A DNA stretch of 20,065 bases. Origin: a virus. Location of the stretch: the IMG/VR virus record IMGVR_UViG_3300025632_000110, positions 1-20,065 of that record, one strand, 5' to 3'. The notes under the pieces were generated by a model. The model made no database searches. It was not told the origin of the DNA and saw nothing but the letters and a program-made list of their open reading frames with translations. A program made the position numbers and the translations under genes. Each line of letters starts with the position of its first letter. The first letter of the stretch is position 1. Positions 8,687-15,473 of this stretch are shown here, one piece after another.

Positions 8687-8937
8687 AACCAGCAGAAGAA
8701 CTATTAAAGAGTATGCTTGACGACAACATGGAAAAGTTTCAGCAAACATTTGGTGATACTTTCAAGATGAAGGTTCAAGATGCCACAGGGGCAATCACCC
8801 CAGACGTTGTGGCGAATCTAGTCACCAAGCAAGAACCAGAGGTCGAAGAACCCGAAATCGAAGAGATTGAGGACGAAGAGCGAGAATATATTGAAGTTGA
8901 TGACAGCGAAAGTGAGGATCCAGATGAAACCGTCTGA
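8683..8937 (+). CDS. Small acidic prohead core-type protein
   Basis: A protein of 84 residues with a helical N-terminus (MKPAEELLKSMLDDNMEKFQ) and a very acidic C-terminal half from about residue 50 (repeated E-E-P-E-I-E-E text ending SEDPDETV). In T4 the place between 20 and 21 is held by gp67 and gp68, internal core proteins that are cut up by the gp21 protease. Composition, size (T4 gp67 is 80 residues) and location all fit that role. It overlaps gene 20 by four bases (ATGA) and the next small gene by 14 bases, so the three are translationally linked. Which of the two small genes is the true gp67 counterpart is unclear. The function is inferred from context and composition only. Confidence 0.65.
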   Translation: MKPAEELLKSMLDDNMEKFQQTFGDTFKMKVQDATGAITPDVVANLVTKQEPEVEEPEIEEIEDEEREYIEVDDSESEDPDETV

Positions 8938-9085
8938 AATTATAAATAATTTACTAGATAAAAATTACGTTGAAGCAGAGAAAAACATTAAAGATATTCT
9001 ATATGCCAAGATGGCAAATGGTATTAAGACCCAATATCCAGGCCACGATGTAGAAGAAATCGAAGAACCACAAGAAGAGGAATAG
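8924..9085 (+). CDS. 67: Second small prohead core protein, gp67-like
   Basis: A 53-residue protein starting MKPSEIINNLLDKNYVEAEK and ending in an acidic tail (VEEIEEPQEEE). The same frame is open further upstream with an ATG at 8867. The ATG at 8924 is preferred because it overlaps the preceding stop in the usual way and gives a product that looks like its neighbour. The pattern of a short helix, N-x-V-A-A/E-(K), a second helix with the A-K-x-A region, then an acid tail resembles my recollection of the T4 gp67 core protein. An exact late promoter box (8941-8948) lies inside its coding sequence. The stop is three bases before the gene 21 start. It is real as an ORF by tight packing; the family call is tentative. 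Confidence 0.6.
   Translation: MKPSEIINNLLDKNYVEAEKNIKDILYAKMANGIKTQYPGHDVEEIEEPQEEE
8941..8948 (+). promoter_or_regulatory. Late promoter box inside the gp67-like gene
   Basis: An exact TATAAATA octamer followed by an A/T-rich stretch, 141 bases before the gene 21 ATG. It could add late transcription of the protease gene separately from the portal. It lies in coding sequence, so the match could be fortuitous, but the exact octamer is rare in this window: I found only four copies, all just upstream of or near head, tail or recombination genes. Confidence 0.6.
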
Positions 9086-9088
9086 TAC

Positions 9089-9751
9089 ATGTTACTTATC
9101 ACCGAAACTACAACTGATGATGTCCGCATTATTACCGAAGCAGCAGAGGACGGCAAGAAGAACTACTTTATTGAAGGTGTCTTCATGCAGGCCAACAAGC
9201 CTAATCGTAACAACCGCATCTACGAAAGAAACATTCTTTTTGGAGAAGCAAAGCGTTATATCAAGACCTATGTTGACGAGAACAGAGCGTTCGGTGAACT
9301 CAACCACCCACAGGGTCCAACTGTAAACCTTGATCGTGTATCACACATCATCAAGGAACTCAGAGAAGACAGCGATAACCTTGTAGGTAAAGCAAAGATT
9401 ATGGATACTCCTATGGGTAAGATCGTACAGAACCTCATGGATGAGGGTGCCAAACTTGGCGTATCCTCAAGAGGTATGGGATCACTCAAGGAAAGAAACG
9501 GAATCAACGAAGTCCAAAAGGATTTCATGCTTTCCGCAGTAGATATTGTGGCAGATCCTTCTGCTCCTGATGCCTTTGTCAACGGTATCATGGAAGGTAA
9601 GGAATGGATCTGGGATAACGGTCTTCTCAAGGAGAGAGATATTCAGTCTTTCCAAGAGGATATTGAAGATGCGTATACCACAAAACGAAATAGAGAAAAT
9701 AAATTGATGGAAGTATACGCTTCCTTCATGTCAAAACTTGGAAAAGTATAA
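9089..9751 (+). CDS. 21: Prohead maturation protease gp21
   Basis: Serine protease that cleaves scaffold, core and capsid proteins before DNA packaging. It has 220 residues (T4: 212). The herpes-assemblin-like fold is marked by IEGVFMQANKPNRNNRIYER near 28-47, the catalytic histidine in FGELNHP (His73), the catalytic serine in LGVSSRGMGS (Ser126 or Ser127) and the acidic SAVDIVADPSAPDAFV motif (149-164). The C-terminal 40 residues are charged and probably removed by self-cleavage, as in the family. The start ATG follows a GAAGAGGAATAG purine run that overlaps the previous stop. The stop TAA lies within the late promoter box that serves gene 22. Confidence 0.95.
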   Translation: MLLITETTTDDVRIITEAAEDGKKNYFIEGVFMQANKPNRNNRIYERNILFGEAKRYIKTYVDENRAFGELNHPQGPTVNLDRVSHIIKELREDSDNLVGKAKIMDTPMGKIVQNLMDEGAKLGVSSRGMGSLKERNGINEVQKDFMLSAVDIVADPSAPDAFVNGIMEGKEWIWDNGLLKERDIQSFQEDIEDAYTTKRNRENKLMEVYASFMSKLGKV

Positions 9752-9754
9752 ATA
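9747..9754 (+). promoter_or_regulatory. Late promoter for scaffold and capsid genes
   Basis: An exact TATAAATA octamer overlapping the gene 21 stop codon, 36 bases before the gene 22 ATG. The flank is the same as at the gene 18 promoter (GTATAAATAA), and the spacing to the start codon is also nearly equal. No other late box lies between genes 22 and 23, so this is probably the main promoter for both. The transcript would end at the terminator after gene 23. Confidence 0.85.
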
Positions 9755-9789
9755 ATGGCGCTAGCAACGAATAAAAAGGAGTCCCTTTC

Positions 9790-10749
9790 ATGAGCCAGAA
9801 TCCCGTAGACACAGCAAGAACCATTCTTGAGAAGATCGAAAAGATCGACGAAGAGAAGCCCGTTCTTGACTCAGAAACATACAACAAGGACGCCACCGGC
9901 AAGGGTGATGAGGTTCACACCGATGAGGGTCCAAACAACGCAAAGAAGAACAAGAAGACCATCGACGCTAAGCCCTCTGCGGCCAAGCCCGAGAAGAAGG
10001 TTCCTGAAGTCCTCCCCGCTGGTGGAAACCAGGCTGGTGGTGGCGTCACTGAGGATCTAAGCGTTCTCTTTGATGGTGAAGATCTTACCGAAGATTTCAA
10101 GGTAAAGGCAATCACCATCTTCGAGGCTGCTATTGCTGAGAAGGTCTCGACTGAAGTCGCTGAACTCGAAGAGGCATATAACGTTGCTCTCGCCGAGGAA
10201 GTTGCTGAAGTTACCGAAGAACTCACCAACAAGATTGATGAGTATCTTGATTACGCAGTCCAGACTTGGTTACAAGAGAATGAACTCTCTGTTGAGCAGG
10301 GCATTCGTACCGAAGTTAGTGAGTCCTTTATGAACGGACTCCACCAATTATTCCACGATCATTACATCGAAGTTCCAGAGAGCAAGGTTGACCTTGTTGA
10401 CGAACTCGCTGAAGAGAACGAGGAACTCGTCACTAGACTCAACGACGAAATCCAGACAACTATGGATCTCGCCGAAGAACTACTCGGGTTCCAACGTGCG
10501 ATCGTGTTCAACGATATGTGCGAGGGACTTGTTGACACTGAAGTCGAAAAGTTTAAGACCCTCTCTGAAGGTATCGAACACGCAGACATCGAGGAGTATG
10601 CTGAAAAACTTCACATTGTCAAAGAATCATACTTCAATGGCGTTGAAGGCGAAGAAATCGCTGACGACAACAACGAAGGAACACCTACCGTAACCGAGAG
10701 CAACTCGATTATGGAAGGTTACGCAAACGCAATCGCTAGATCCCGCTGA
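9790..10749 (+). CDS. 22: Prohead scaffold (core) protein gp22
   Basis: Main internal scaffold of the prohead, later degraded by gp21. It has 319 residues (T4: 269). It is highly charged and almost entirely helical or coiled-coil. The N-terminal 85 residues are Lys/Pro/Gly-rich and likely disordered. The conserved block starts at LSVLFDGEDLTEDFKVKAIT (90-109) and runs into FEAAIAEKV. IFE|A at 110-113 fits the (I/L)xE|A/G cleavage consensus known for gp21. Heptad-like stretches such as VDELAEENEELVTRLNDEI follow. AAAAAGGAG at 9773-9781 is a very strong ribosome-binding site. C-ending codons dominate, as in gene 23, suggesting very high expression. Confidence 0.94.
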   Translation: MSQNPVDTARTILEKIEKIDEEKPVLDSETYNKDATGKGDEVHTDEGPNNAKKNKKTIDAKPSAAKPEKKVPEVLPAGGNQAGGGVTEDLSVLFDGEDLTEDFKVKAITIFEAAIAEKVSTEVAELEEAYNVALAEEVAEVTEELTNKIDEYLDYAVQTWLQENELSVEQGIRTEVSESFMNGLHQLFHDHYIEVPESKVDLVDELAEENEELVTRLNDEIQTTMDLAEELLGFQRAIVFNDMCEGLVDTEVEKFKTLSEGIEHADIEEYAEKLHIVKESYFNGVEGEEIADDNNEGTPTVTESNSIMEGYANAIARSR

Positions 10750-10779
10750 ATCAAATAAACTCACAAAGGAGAAGTCAAA

Positions 10780-12228
10780 ATGGATTTCGATAACATCACA
10801 CCAATGGATTCACTTGAAGAAAAGTGGACTCCCATTCTAGAACATAGCGATCTTGAGCCAATTCAAGATCCTTATAAGAGAAAGGTCACCGCTGTCCTTC
10901 TCGAAAACGAAGAGAAGGCTCTTCGTGAGCAGAACCTAACCGAAACCCCCATGAACGCTCTTGGTGGTAACCTCGGTGGCGGTGCTGTTTCAGGTAACTC
11001 CAGCAACTACGCTGGTTTTGATCCCGTTCTCATCAGCCTCGTTCGTCGTGCTATGCCCAACCTAATGGCATACGACGTTTGTGGTGTGCAGCCCATGTCT
11101 GCTCCCACTGGCTTGATCTTCGCAATGCGTACCAAGTACGCTAACTTGTCCAGTGGTAATGCAACCTTCGGTGAAGAGGGTCTCTTCCAAGAGGCCGACA
11201 CCCGTGCAGGTTCAACTGGTGGTGACTTTACCTCAGCCGCCGCCATCAGCACCGATCCCTTCGGTTCTGGTACTGCTGCTAACTCAGCCGCTCAGTCGCC
11301 TGGTATGCTTGTCGCCAACTCCGAGCGTCTTGGTGAAGGCAACGATCAAGCATTCCGCGAAATGGGATTCACCATCGAGCGTGTTGCTGTTGAAGCAAGA
11401 ACCCGTGCCCTCAAGGCTCAGTACACCACTGAACTCGCACAGGATCTCAAGGCTGTTCACGGACTTGATGCAGAGACTGAACTCTCTAACATCCTCTCCA
11501 CCGAAATCCTTGCTGAAATCAACCGCGAAGTCATTCGTAAGATCTACAACAATGCTAAACTCGGCGCTCTACAGACTGACCTTACCTTCTCTGGCACCAA
11601 GGCAGAGGCTGGTATCACTACTGATGGTGTCCTAGTCACACCCCACGTTCGTCAGGGTGTCACTGGTGGTATCTACGACATCAACCGCGATGCCGACGGT
11701 CGATGGTCCGCAGAGCGTTTCCGTGGTCTCATGTTCCAGTTAGAGCGTGAAGCCAACGTAATCGCTAAGGAAACTCGACGCGGTAAGGGTAACTTCTGTA
11801 TCGTCTCTTCCGACGTTGCTTCAGCCCTCGCAATGGGTGGATTCCTCAACATCTCACCAGCACTAAACGTCAGCCTCAACGTTGACGATACTGCTAGCAC
11901 CTTCGCTGGTGTTCTTAACGGTAAGATGAAGGTCTACATCGATCCCTACGCTGGTACTCGTAACTTCGTCTGTGTCGGTTACAGAGGTTCTTCGCCTTAC
12001 GATGCTGGTATGTTCTACTGCCCCTACGTTCCACTACAGATGGTCCGTGCGGTCGGTGAGGATACCTTCCAGCCCCGTATCGGGTTCAAGACCCGCTACG
12101 GAATGGTCACCAACCCCTTCGTTGGAACTGCAAGTACCAACAACATCGAGACCACTGGTGTCAACCAATACTACCGTATCTTCGAGATTCTTAATCTCCA
12201 CGGTCAGAACGTCGCACTCAACCCTTGA
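10780..12228 (+). CDS. 23: Major capsid protein gp23
   Basis: Major capsid protein with the HK97-type fold, T4 gp23 family, 482 residues (T4: 521). The N-terminal 55 residues are the removable delta domain (PILEHSDLEPIQDPYKRKVT, then AVLLENEEKAL). The mature region begins near the Gly/Asn-rich NALGGNLGGGAVSGNS and continues with FDPVLISLVRRAMPNLMAYD, VCGVQPMSAPTGLIFAMR (about 94-111) and the A-domain text EMGFTIERVAVEARTRALKA. The conserved C-terminal half has ANVIAKETRRGKGNFCI and VYIDPYAGTRNFVCVGYRG. The likely gp21 cut is LTE|T after Glu55. AAAGGAG at 10765-10771 lies eight bases before the ATG. Synonymous codon choice is strongly C-biased. A terminator follows immediately. Confidence 0.97.
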   Translation: MDFDNITPMDSLEEKWTPILEHSDLEPIQDPYKRKVTAVLLENEEKALREQNLTETPMNALGGNLGGGAVSGNSSNYAGFDPVLISLVRRAMPNLMAYDVCGVQPMSAPTGLIFAMRTKYANLSSGNATFGEEGLFQEADTRAGSTGGDFTSAAAISTDPFGSGTAANSAAQSPGMLVANSERLGEGNDQAFREMGFTIERVAVEARTRALKAQYTTELAQDLKAVHGLDAETELSNILSTEILAEINREVIRKIYNNAKLGALQTDLTFSGTKAEAGITTDGVLVTPHVRQGVTGGIYDINRDADGRWSAERFRGLMFQLEREANVIAKETRRGKGNFCIVSSDVASALAMGGFLNISPALNVSLNVDDTASTFAGVLNGKMKVYIDPYAGTRNFVCVGYRGSSPYDAGMFYCPYVPLQMVRAVGEDTFQPRIGFKTRYGMVTNPFVGTASTNNIETTGVNQYYRIFEILNLHGQNVALNP

Positions 12229-12252
12229 GTCTAGTTCTAAGGTAGCATAAAG

Positions 12253-12285
12253 CACAGCCTCCCTCACGGGGGGCTGTGTTTTTTT
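12253..12285 (+). terminator. Intrinsic terminator after gene 23
   Basis: The left arm CACAGCCTCCC (12253-12263) and right arm GGGGGGCTGTG (12268-12278) pair over 11 bp with one G-T wobble, closing a TCAC loop. Seven T residues follow directly. It starts 24 bases after the gene 23 stop. This is the clearest terminator in the window and would end the capsid transcript. The next 27 bases up to the following gene contain a TGTATACA palindrome but no late promoter octamer. Confidence 0.93.
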
Positions 12286-12312
12286 GTATACATACTTTAT
12301 TGGGAGAATATT

Positions 12313-12804
12313 ATGTCAGGTAAAGCACCAGATTCAGTAAACTATCTGAAGAACAATGGCTTCAAATTTGAGATTCCTAGAATCCCAAATGTAAACTTCT
12401 ATATCCAACAAGCAAATATCCCATCAATAGATGTTGATAACGTAGAAACTAAAACCCTGTATGCACAGCCTGTTTACGATACAGGCGGAAGAATTTCATA
12501 TGGCTCATTGAATCTATCTTTCATTGTTGACGAAGACATGAACAACTACATGGAAATCTATAACTGGATAAGAGGTCAAGTTCCTGTTGAAGATAGTCCG
12601 CCTCTTCGAGATGCAGATTCACTAGCAAGTGCCATTCTTATAGTCATGGACAACAAGAGTAGACCCAACATCGAGGTTCAATATCAGGACATATTTCCAG
12701 TTAGGCTAGATGAAATCGGATTTGATTTGACAACCACCGATCCAGACCCTATAATTATAAATACAGAATTTAAATTTACTGGATTGAAAATCACTAAACT
12801 ATGA
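12313..12804 (+). CDS. Tail-tube-family protein (gp3-like or gp54-like candidate)
   Basis: A protein of 163 residues. The N-terminal text NNGFKFEIPRIPNVNFYIQQ and ANIPSIDVDNVETKT, then YGSLNLSFIVDEDMNNYMEI with YNWIRG (about 62-87), is the pattern of T4-like tube-fold proteins: a strand, a helix-turn and the S/T-F-x-VDED-NYM-IYDW block. It therefore belongs with tail tube or tube-end proteins. In cyanophage-type genomes the gene between 23 and uvsY is, from memory, often called gp3 (tail-tube terminator), but the D-x-x-NY-x-x-x-x-W block also recalls gp54. I cannot separate these by eye. GGGAGA at 12302-12307 is the ribosome-binding site. The stop overlaps the uvsY start as ATGA. It follows the gene 23 terminator, so it needs read-through or its own promoter, and I do not see a convincing one. 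Confidence 0.7.
   Translation: MSGKAPDSVNYLKNNGFKFEIPRIPNVNFYIQQANIPSIDVDNVETKTLYAQPVYDTGGRISYGSLNLSFIVDEDMNNYMEIYNWIRGQVPVEDSPPLRDADSLASAILIVMDNKSRPNIEVQYQDIFPVRLDEIGFDLTTTDPDPIIINTEFKFTGLKITKL
12756..12763 (+). promoter_or_regulatory. Late promoter box upstream of uvsY
   Basis: An exact TATAAATA octamer in the last codons of the tail-tube-family gene, 38 bases before the uvsY ATG. That spacing is close to the distances before genes 18 and 22. It could give late expression of uvsY and uvsW. Because it sits in coding sequence (an Ile-Ile-Asn-Thr stretch), a chance match is possible. Confidence 0.65.
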
Positions 12805-13235
12805 ACTTGAATGATATTCGTGAGATGGTCAGCAAAGACCTAGAGATGGATCGAACCGAACTGGATATCGAGTCTATCAAAACACCCCAACTTCATAACA
12901 AGTATCTTATCCTATTCACGGATGAGACGTTGTTGTTTAAGAAGATGCAGGCAGAGTATAAGACACTTCGTAAAGATAAGTGGCTATACTACACTGGTAA
13001 GATGGGAGATGACGAACTGAAGCAGAGGAACTGGGAGCCATTTCCTCTCAATGTTCTTCGTGCTGATACTGATCAGTTTATCGAATCGGATCGTGAACTA
13101 ATCATTCAGTCTCATCGTCTTGCCCTACAGGAAGAAAAGGTCAAGTATCTCGAAGGGGTAGTAAAGATCATCAACAACCGACAGTGGTATATTCGATCCG
13201 CAATCGACTGGGCTAAATTTTCTAACGGCGGATAA
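12801..13235 (+). CDS. uvsY: Recombination mediator UvsY
   Basis: UvsY loads the UvsX recombinase on single-stranded DNA covered by gp32 and supports recombination-dependent replication. It has 144 residues (T4: 137), highly charged and helical. The N-terminal MNLNDIREMVSKDLEMDRTE matches T4 MRLEDLQEELKKDV in pattern, and the KWLYYTGKMGDDEL segment near 60-73 corresponds to T4 LDYYSGRGDGDEF. The C-terminal helix (YLEGVVKIINNRQWYIRSAI) is the oligomerisation part. There is no strong ribosome-binding site. The four-base overlap with the preceding gene suggests coupled translation. uvsW follows after a 16-base gap that forms a perfect inverted repeat. Confidence 0.9.
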   Translation: MNLNDIREMVSKDLEMDRTELDIESIKTPQLHNKYLILFTDETLLFKKMQAEYKTLRKDKWLYYTGKMGDDELKQRNWEPFPLNVLRADTDQFIESDRELIIQSHRLALQEEKVKYLEGVVKIINNRQWYIRSAIDWAKFSNGG

Positions 13236-13257
13236 CTCATACATATAGTGTATGAGT
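13235..13257 (+). promoter_or_regulatory. Inverted repeat enclosing the uvsW start codon
   Basis: The arms ACTCATACA (13235-13243) and TGTATGAGT (13249-13257) are a perfect 9-bp inverted repeat around a TATAG loop. The uvsW ATG (13252-13254) lies inside the right arm, and the uvsY stop codon touches the left arm. No T-run follows, so it is not an intrinsic terminator. As RNA it would hide the start codon. As DNA it could also be a protein-binding palindrome. A ribosome ending uvsY would cover the left arm and open the hairpin, giving translational coupling. Confidence 0.7.
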
Positions 13258-14751
13258 GATATTTCTGTTCTACATTTAGATTCTGTATATGTGAAATTGG
13301 ATTGTGAGAGGTGGATAGCAAAAGAGTTATCCGACTTCTTCACGTTCAAAGTTCCAAACCATGAGTTCAGTCCCGCTTACAAAAAGAAGCAGTGGGACGG
13401 CACTATCAAGTTATTCAACTTATACAAGCAGACTATCTACCGAGGCTTACTGGATTATGTAATTCAGTTCGCTAAGGATAGAAATTATAGTATCCAGTTA
13501 GAAGAAACGCTGAAGGACTCTCTACCGTCCTCAGAGTTCTCTCAGAGCGACGTTACGGACTTTATTGACTCCCTGTCCATCGTAGCAAATAATAAAGCAA
13601 TTAAACCACACTTACATCAAGTGAATGCTATCCAACACGCACTAAACACCAAGAGATGTCTCCTGCTGTCTCCTACTGCGTCTGGGAAGTCGCTGATCAT
13701 CTATACACTGATGCGTTACTATATGGAACTGCTGCCCCCAGATAAGAAGTTGCTGATCATTGTTCCAACCACAGGTCTTGTATCACAGATGCTCGAAGAC
13801 TTCAAAGACTATTCGTCTAACGACGACTGGGATTGTATGTCCAATTGTCATCAAGTGTTCAGTGGACAGTCGAAAGAAACAGATAAGAGAATTGTCATCT
13901 CAACTTGGCAGAGTTTATACCAAATGCCAAAAGAATATTTTTCAAAATTCGGTTGTGTGTTTGGAGATGAATGCCACTTATTTAAAGCCAAATCGCTCTC
14001 GACTCTAATGTCGAATCTAGATGACTGCTACTATCGAATAGGAACTACAGGCACACTCGACGGAACACAGACACACAAACTTGTAATCGAAGGACTCTTT
14101 GGTAGAGTGTTTCAGGTTACAACAACCAAGAACCTAATGGATAAGAAACTCCTATCGACTTTGAATATCAACTGTCTTACATTACAGTATACCAAAGACG
14201 AGAAGGAGTTTATGAAGAGAAAAAAATATCAGGATGAAATAGAATGGATTGTTACTCATGAGAAGAGAAACCAGTTTATTGCCGAACTAACCAACAGGTT
14301 AAAGGGTAATACTCTAGTCCTCTTCAACTATGTGGAGAAGCACGGTAAGCCGTTGTATGAATTGATTAGTCAAGGAGATAAAGAGACTTTCCTCATACAC
14401 GGAGCAACAGATGTCATACAACGGGAAGAGATTCGCAAGATCGTTGATAGGAAAACTAACTCGGTTTTGGTTGCGTCTTACGGAACCTGCTCTACTGGCA
14501 TTAATATTAGGAATATTGATAACATTGTTTTCGCTAGCCCTTCTAAATCTGTTGTGAGAGTTCTTCAGAGTATCGGCAGAGGACTACGAAAATCAGATAG
14601 GAAACAGAATGTAAAGTTGTTTGATCTTTCAGATGATCTTACCATAGGAAAATATGAAAATCATACTTTCCGACATCTTGGAGAGAGAATCAAAATATAT
14701 ACTAGTGAGAAGTTTGATTATGAGATATCGAAAATTCATATAAGGAGATGA
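13252..14751 (+). CDS. uvsW: UvsW RNA/DNA and branch-migration helicase
   Basis: Superfamily 2 helicase that unwinds R-loops and branched DNA, and in T4 helps switch replication from origins to recombination. It has 499 residues (T4: 503). The N-terminal domain has VKLDCERW, FSPAYKKKQWDGTIKLF (39-55) and RGLLDYVIQFA, as in T4. Helicase motifs follow: motif I SPTASGKS (140-147), motif II DECH (239-242), motif III TGTLDG (266-271), and motifs V-VI with ASYGTCSTGINIRNID and QSIGRGLRKSDR (439-450). The start at 13252 fits the T4 N-terminus, but no Shine-Dalgarno sequence is present and the ATG is in a hairpin. The end overlaps the next frame, and AAGGAG for the next gene lies within its last codons. 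Confidence 0.95.
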   Translation: MSDISVLHLDSVYVKLDCERWIAKELSDFFTFKVPNHEFSPAYKKKQWDGTIKLFNLYKQTIYRGLLDYVIQFAKDRNYSIQLEETLKDSLPSSEFSQSDVTDFIDSLSIVANNKAIKPHLHQVNAIQHALNTKRCLLLSPTASGKSLIIYTLMRYYMELLPPDKKLLIIVPTTGLVSQMLEDFKDYSSNDDWDCMSNCHQVFSGQSKETDKRIVISTWQSLYQMPKEYFSKFGCVFGDECHLFKAKSLSTLMSNLDDCYYRIGTTGTLDGTQTHKLVIEGLFGRVFQVTTTKNLMDKKLLSTLNINCLTLQYTKDEKEFMKRKKYQDEIEWIVTHEKRNQFIAELTNRLKGNTLVLFNYVEKHGKPLYELISQGDKETFLIHGATDVIQREEIRKIVDRKTNSVLVASYGTCSTGINIRNIDNIVFASPSKSVVRVLQSIGRGLRKSDRKQNVKLFDLSDDLTIGKYENHTFRHLGERIKIYTSEKFDYEISKIHIRR

Positions 14752-14753
14752 TT

Positions 14754-15461
14754 ATGACTGATGAGATTACGAGCAGAATCATCCGATTGAAAAATGGAGA
14801 TGATGTGATAGCAAAGATTGTAAAGTCAGATCGAAAGAGATTGACTCTACAGAAGCCCTTCTTATTCAGAACACAATCAGTTATAGATCCGATGAGCGGC
14901 ATGAAGAAAGACGTTACCATGCTTCAGAGTTGGACCGCGTTTGCTGATGGTGATGAGATTACAATTCAACAGGAGAATATTCTTGCCTTTCTGAATCCCA
15001 CAGGGGAAACAGAAAAACTCTATACCATAGAGAAGAAGAGGGAAGAAGAACTTAAGAAGAAAAGAAATGTAATCAACTACAATGACGAAGAGAATCCAAA
15101 TTCACATCCACCAAAGAATCCTTTGAGTGATTTGTTTGATGTGAACAAAAACGTTGACGATGCCATGAAGAAGATGTACGACGAACTGGCAGATCAACTT
15201 GATGGTGTAGATGGACTGGATGATTTGGATGAGGATGAAATGCAAGAGTTCATCGTGATGACTCTAATGATTCCACCTGAGATGTTAAAGAAGATGTTAG
15301 ATCAGGGTATCATTAAGCCTGATCAGATGTCTGAGTTCTTATTTGATAATATGAACTCAGAAAAGATTACTGAGGAATACACAGGGGATGATAAGAATCA
15401 TCCAGACTTTGGCAATAGACTGACTGATTGGAGTTCGGATATCGACGAGTACCTCAAATAA
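14754..15461 (+). CDS. Protein with Sm/Hfq-like N-terminal domain
   Basis: A protein of 235 residues when started at ATG 14754 (MTDEITSRIIRL). That start lies six bases after AAGGAG at 14742-14747. An upstream ATG at 14748 touches the ribosome-binding site and is less likely. Residues about 7-85 look like a small beta barrel: SRIIRLKNGDDVIAKIVKSD resembles an Sm1 motif (hydrophobic strand, L-x-N/D-G, then a second strand), followed by RLTLQKPFLF and EITIQQENILAFLNPTG. The middle is charged and probably unstructured (KKREEELKKKRN, then EENPNSHPPKNP). The C-terminal part is very acidic (DQLDGVDGLDDLDEDEMQEF) with an Asp/Glu-rich end. Related genes near uvsW and 55 in marine T4-like phages are, as I recall, sometimes labelled Hfq-like. 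The role is unknown; RNA binding is inferred from the fold guess. Confidence 0.72.
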   Translation: MTDEITSRIIRLKNGDDVIAKIVKSDRKRLTLQKPFLFRTQSVIDPMSGMKKDVTMLQSWTAFADGDEITIQQENILAFLNPTGETEKLYTIEKKREEELKKKRNVINYNDEENPNSHPPKNPLSDLFDVNKNVDDAMKKMYDELADQLDGVDGLDDLDEDEMQEFIVMTLMIPPEMLKKMLDQGIIKPDQMSEFLFDNMNSEKITEEYTGDDKNHPDFGNRLTDWSSDIDEYLK

Positions 15462-15473
15462 TTTGGAGACCAC

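Noticed and set aside
9268-9630. 120-codon frame on the - strand opposite gene 21
   Set aside because: Low-complexity Ser/Pro/Leu product opposite conserved protease motifs, with no start signals.
9915-10232. 105-codon frame on the - strand opposite gene 22
   Set aside because: It is a Ser/Ala/Thr-rich shadow caused by the C-biased codons of gene 22. No minus-strand gene or promoter is seen in the window.
11153-11635. 160-codon + strand frame overlapping gene 23
   Set aside because: It is rich in Ser, Pro, Leu and Val from reading gp23 codons out of frame. The capsid frame is certain.
14748-14753. ATG at 14748 as start of the Sm-like gene
   Set aside because: It abuts AAGGAG with no spacer. 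The ATG at 14754 has normal spacing.
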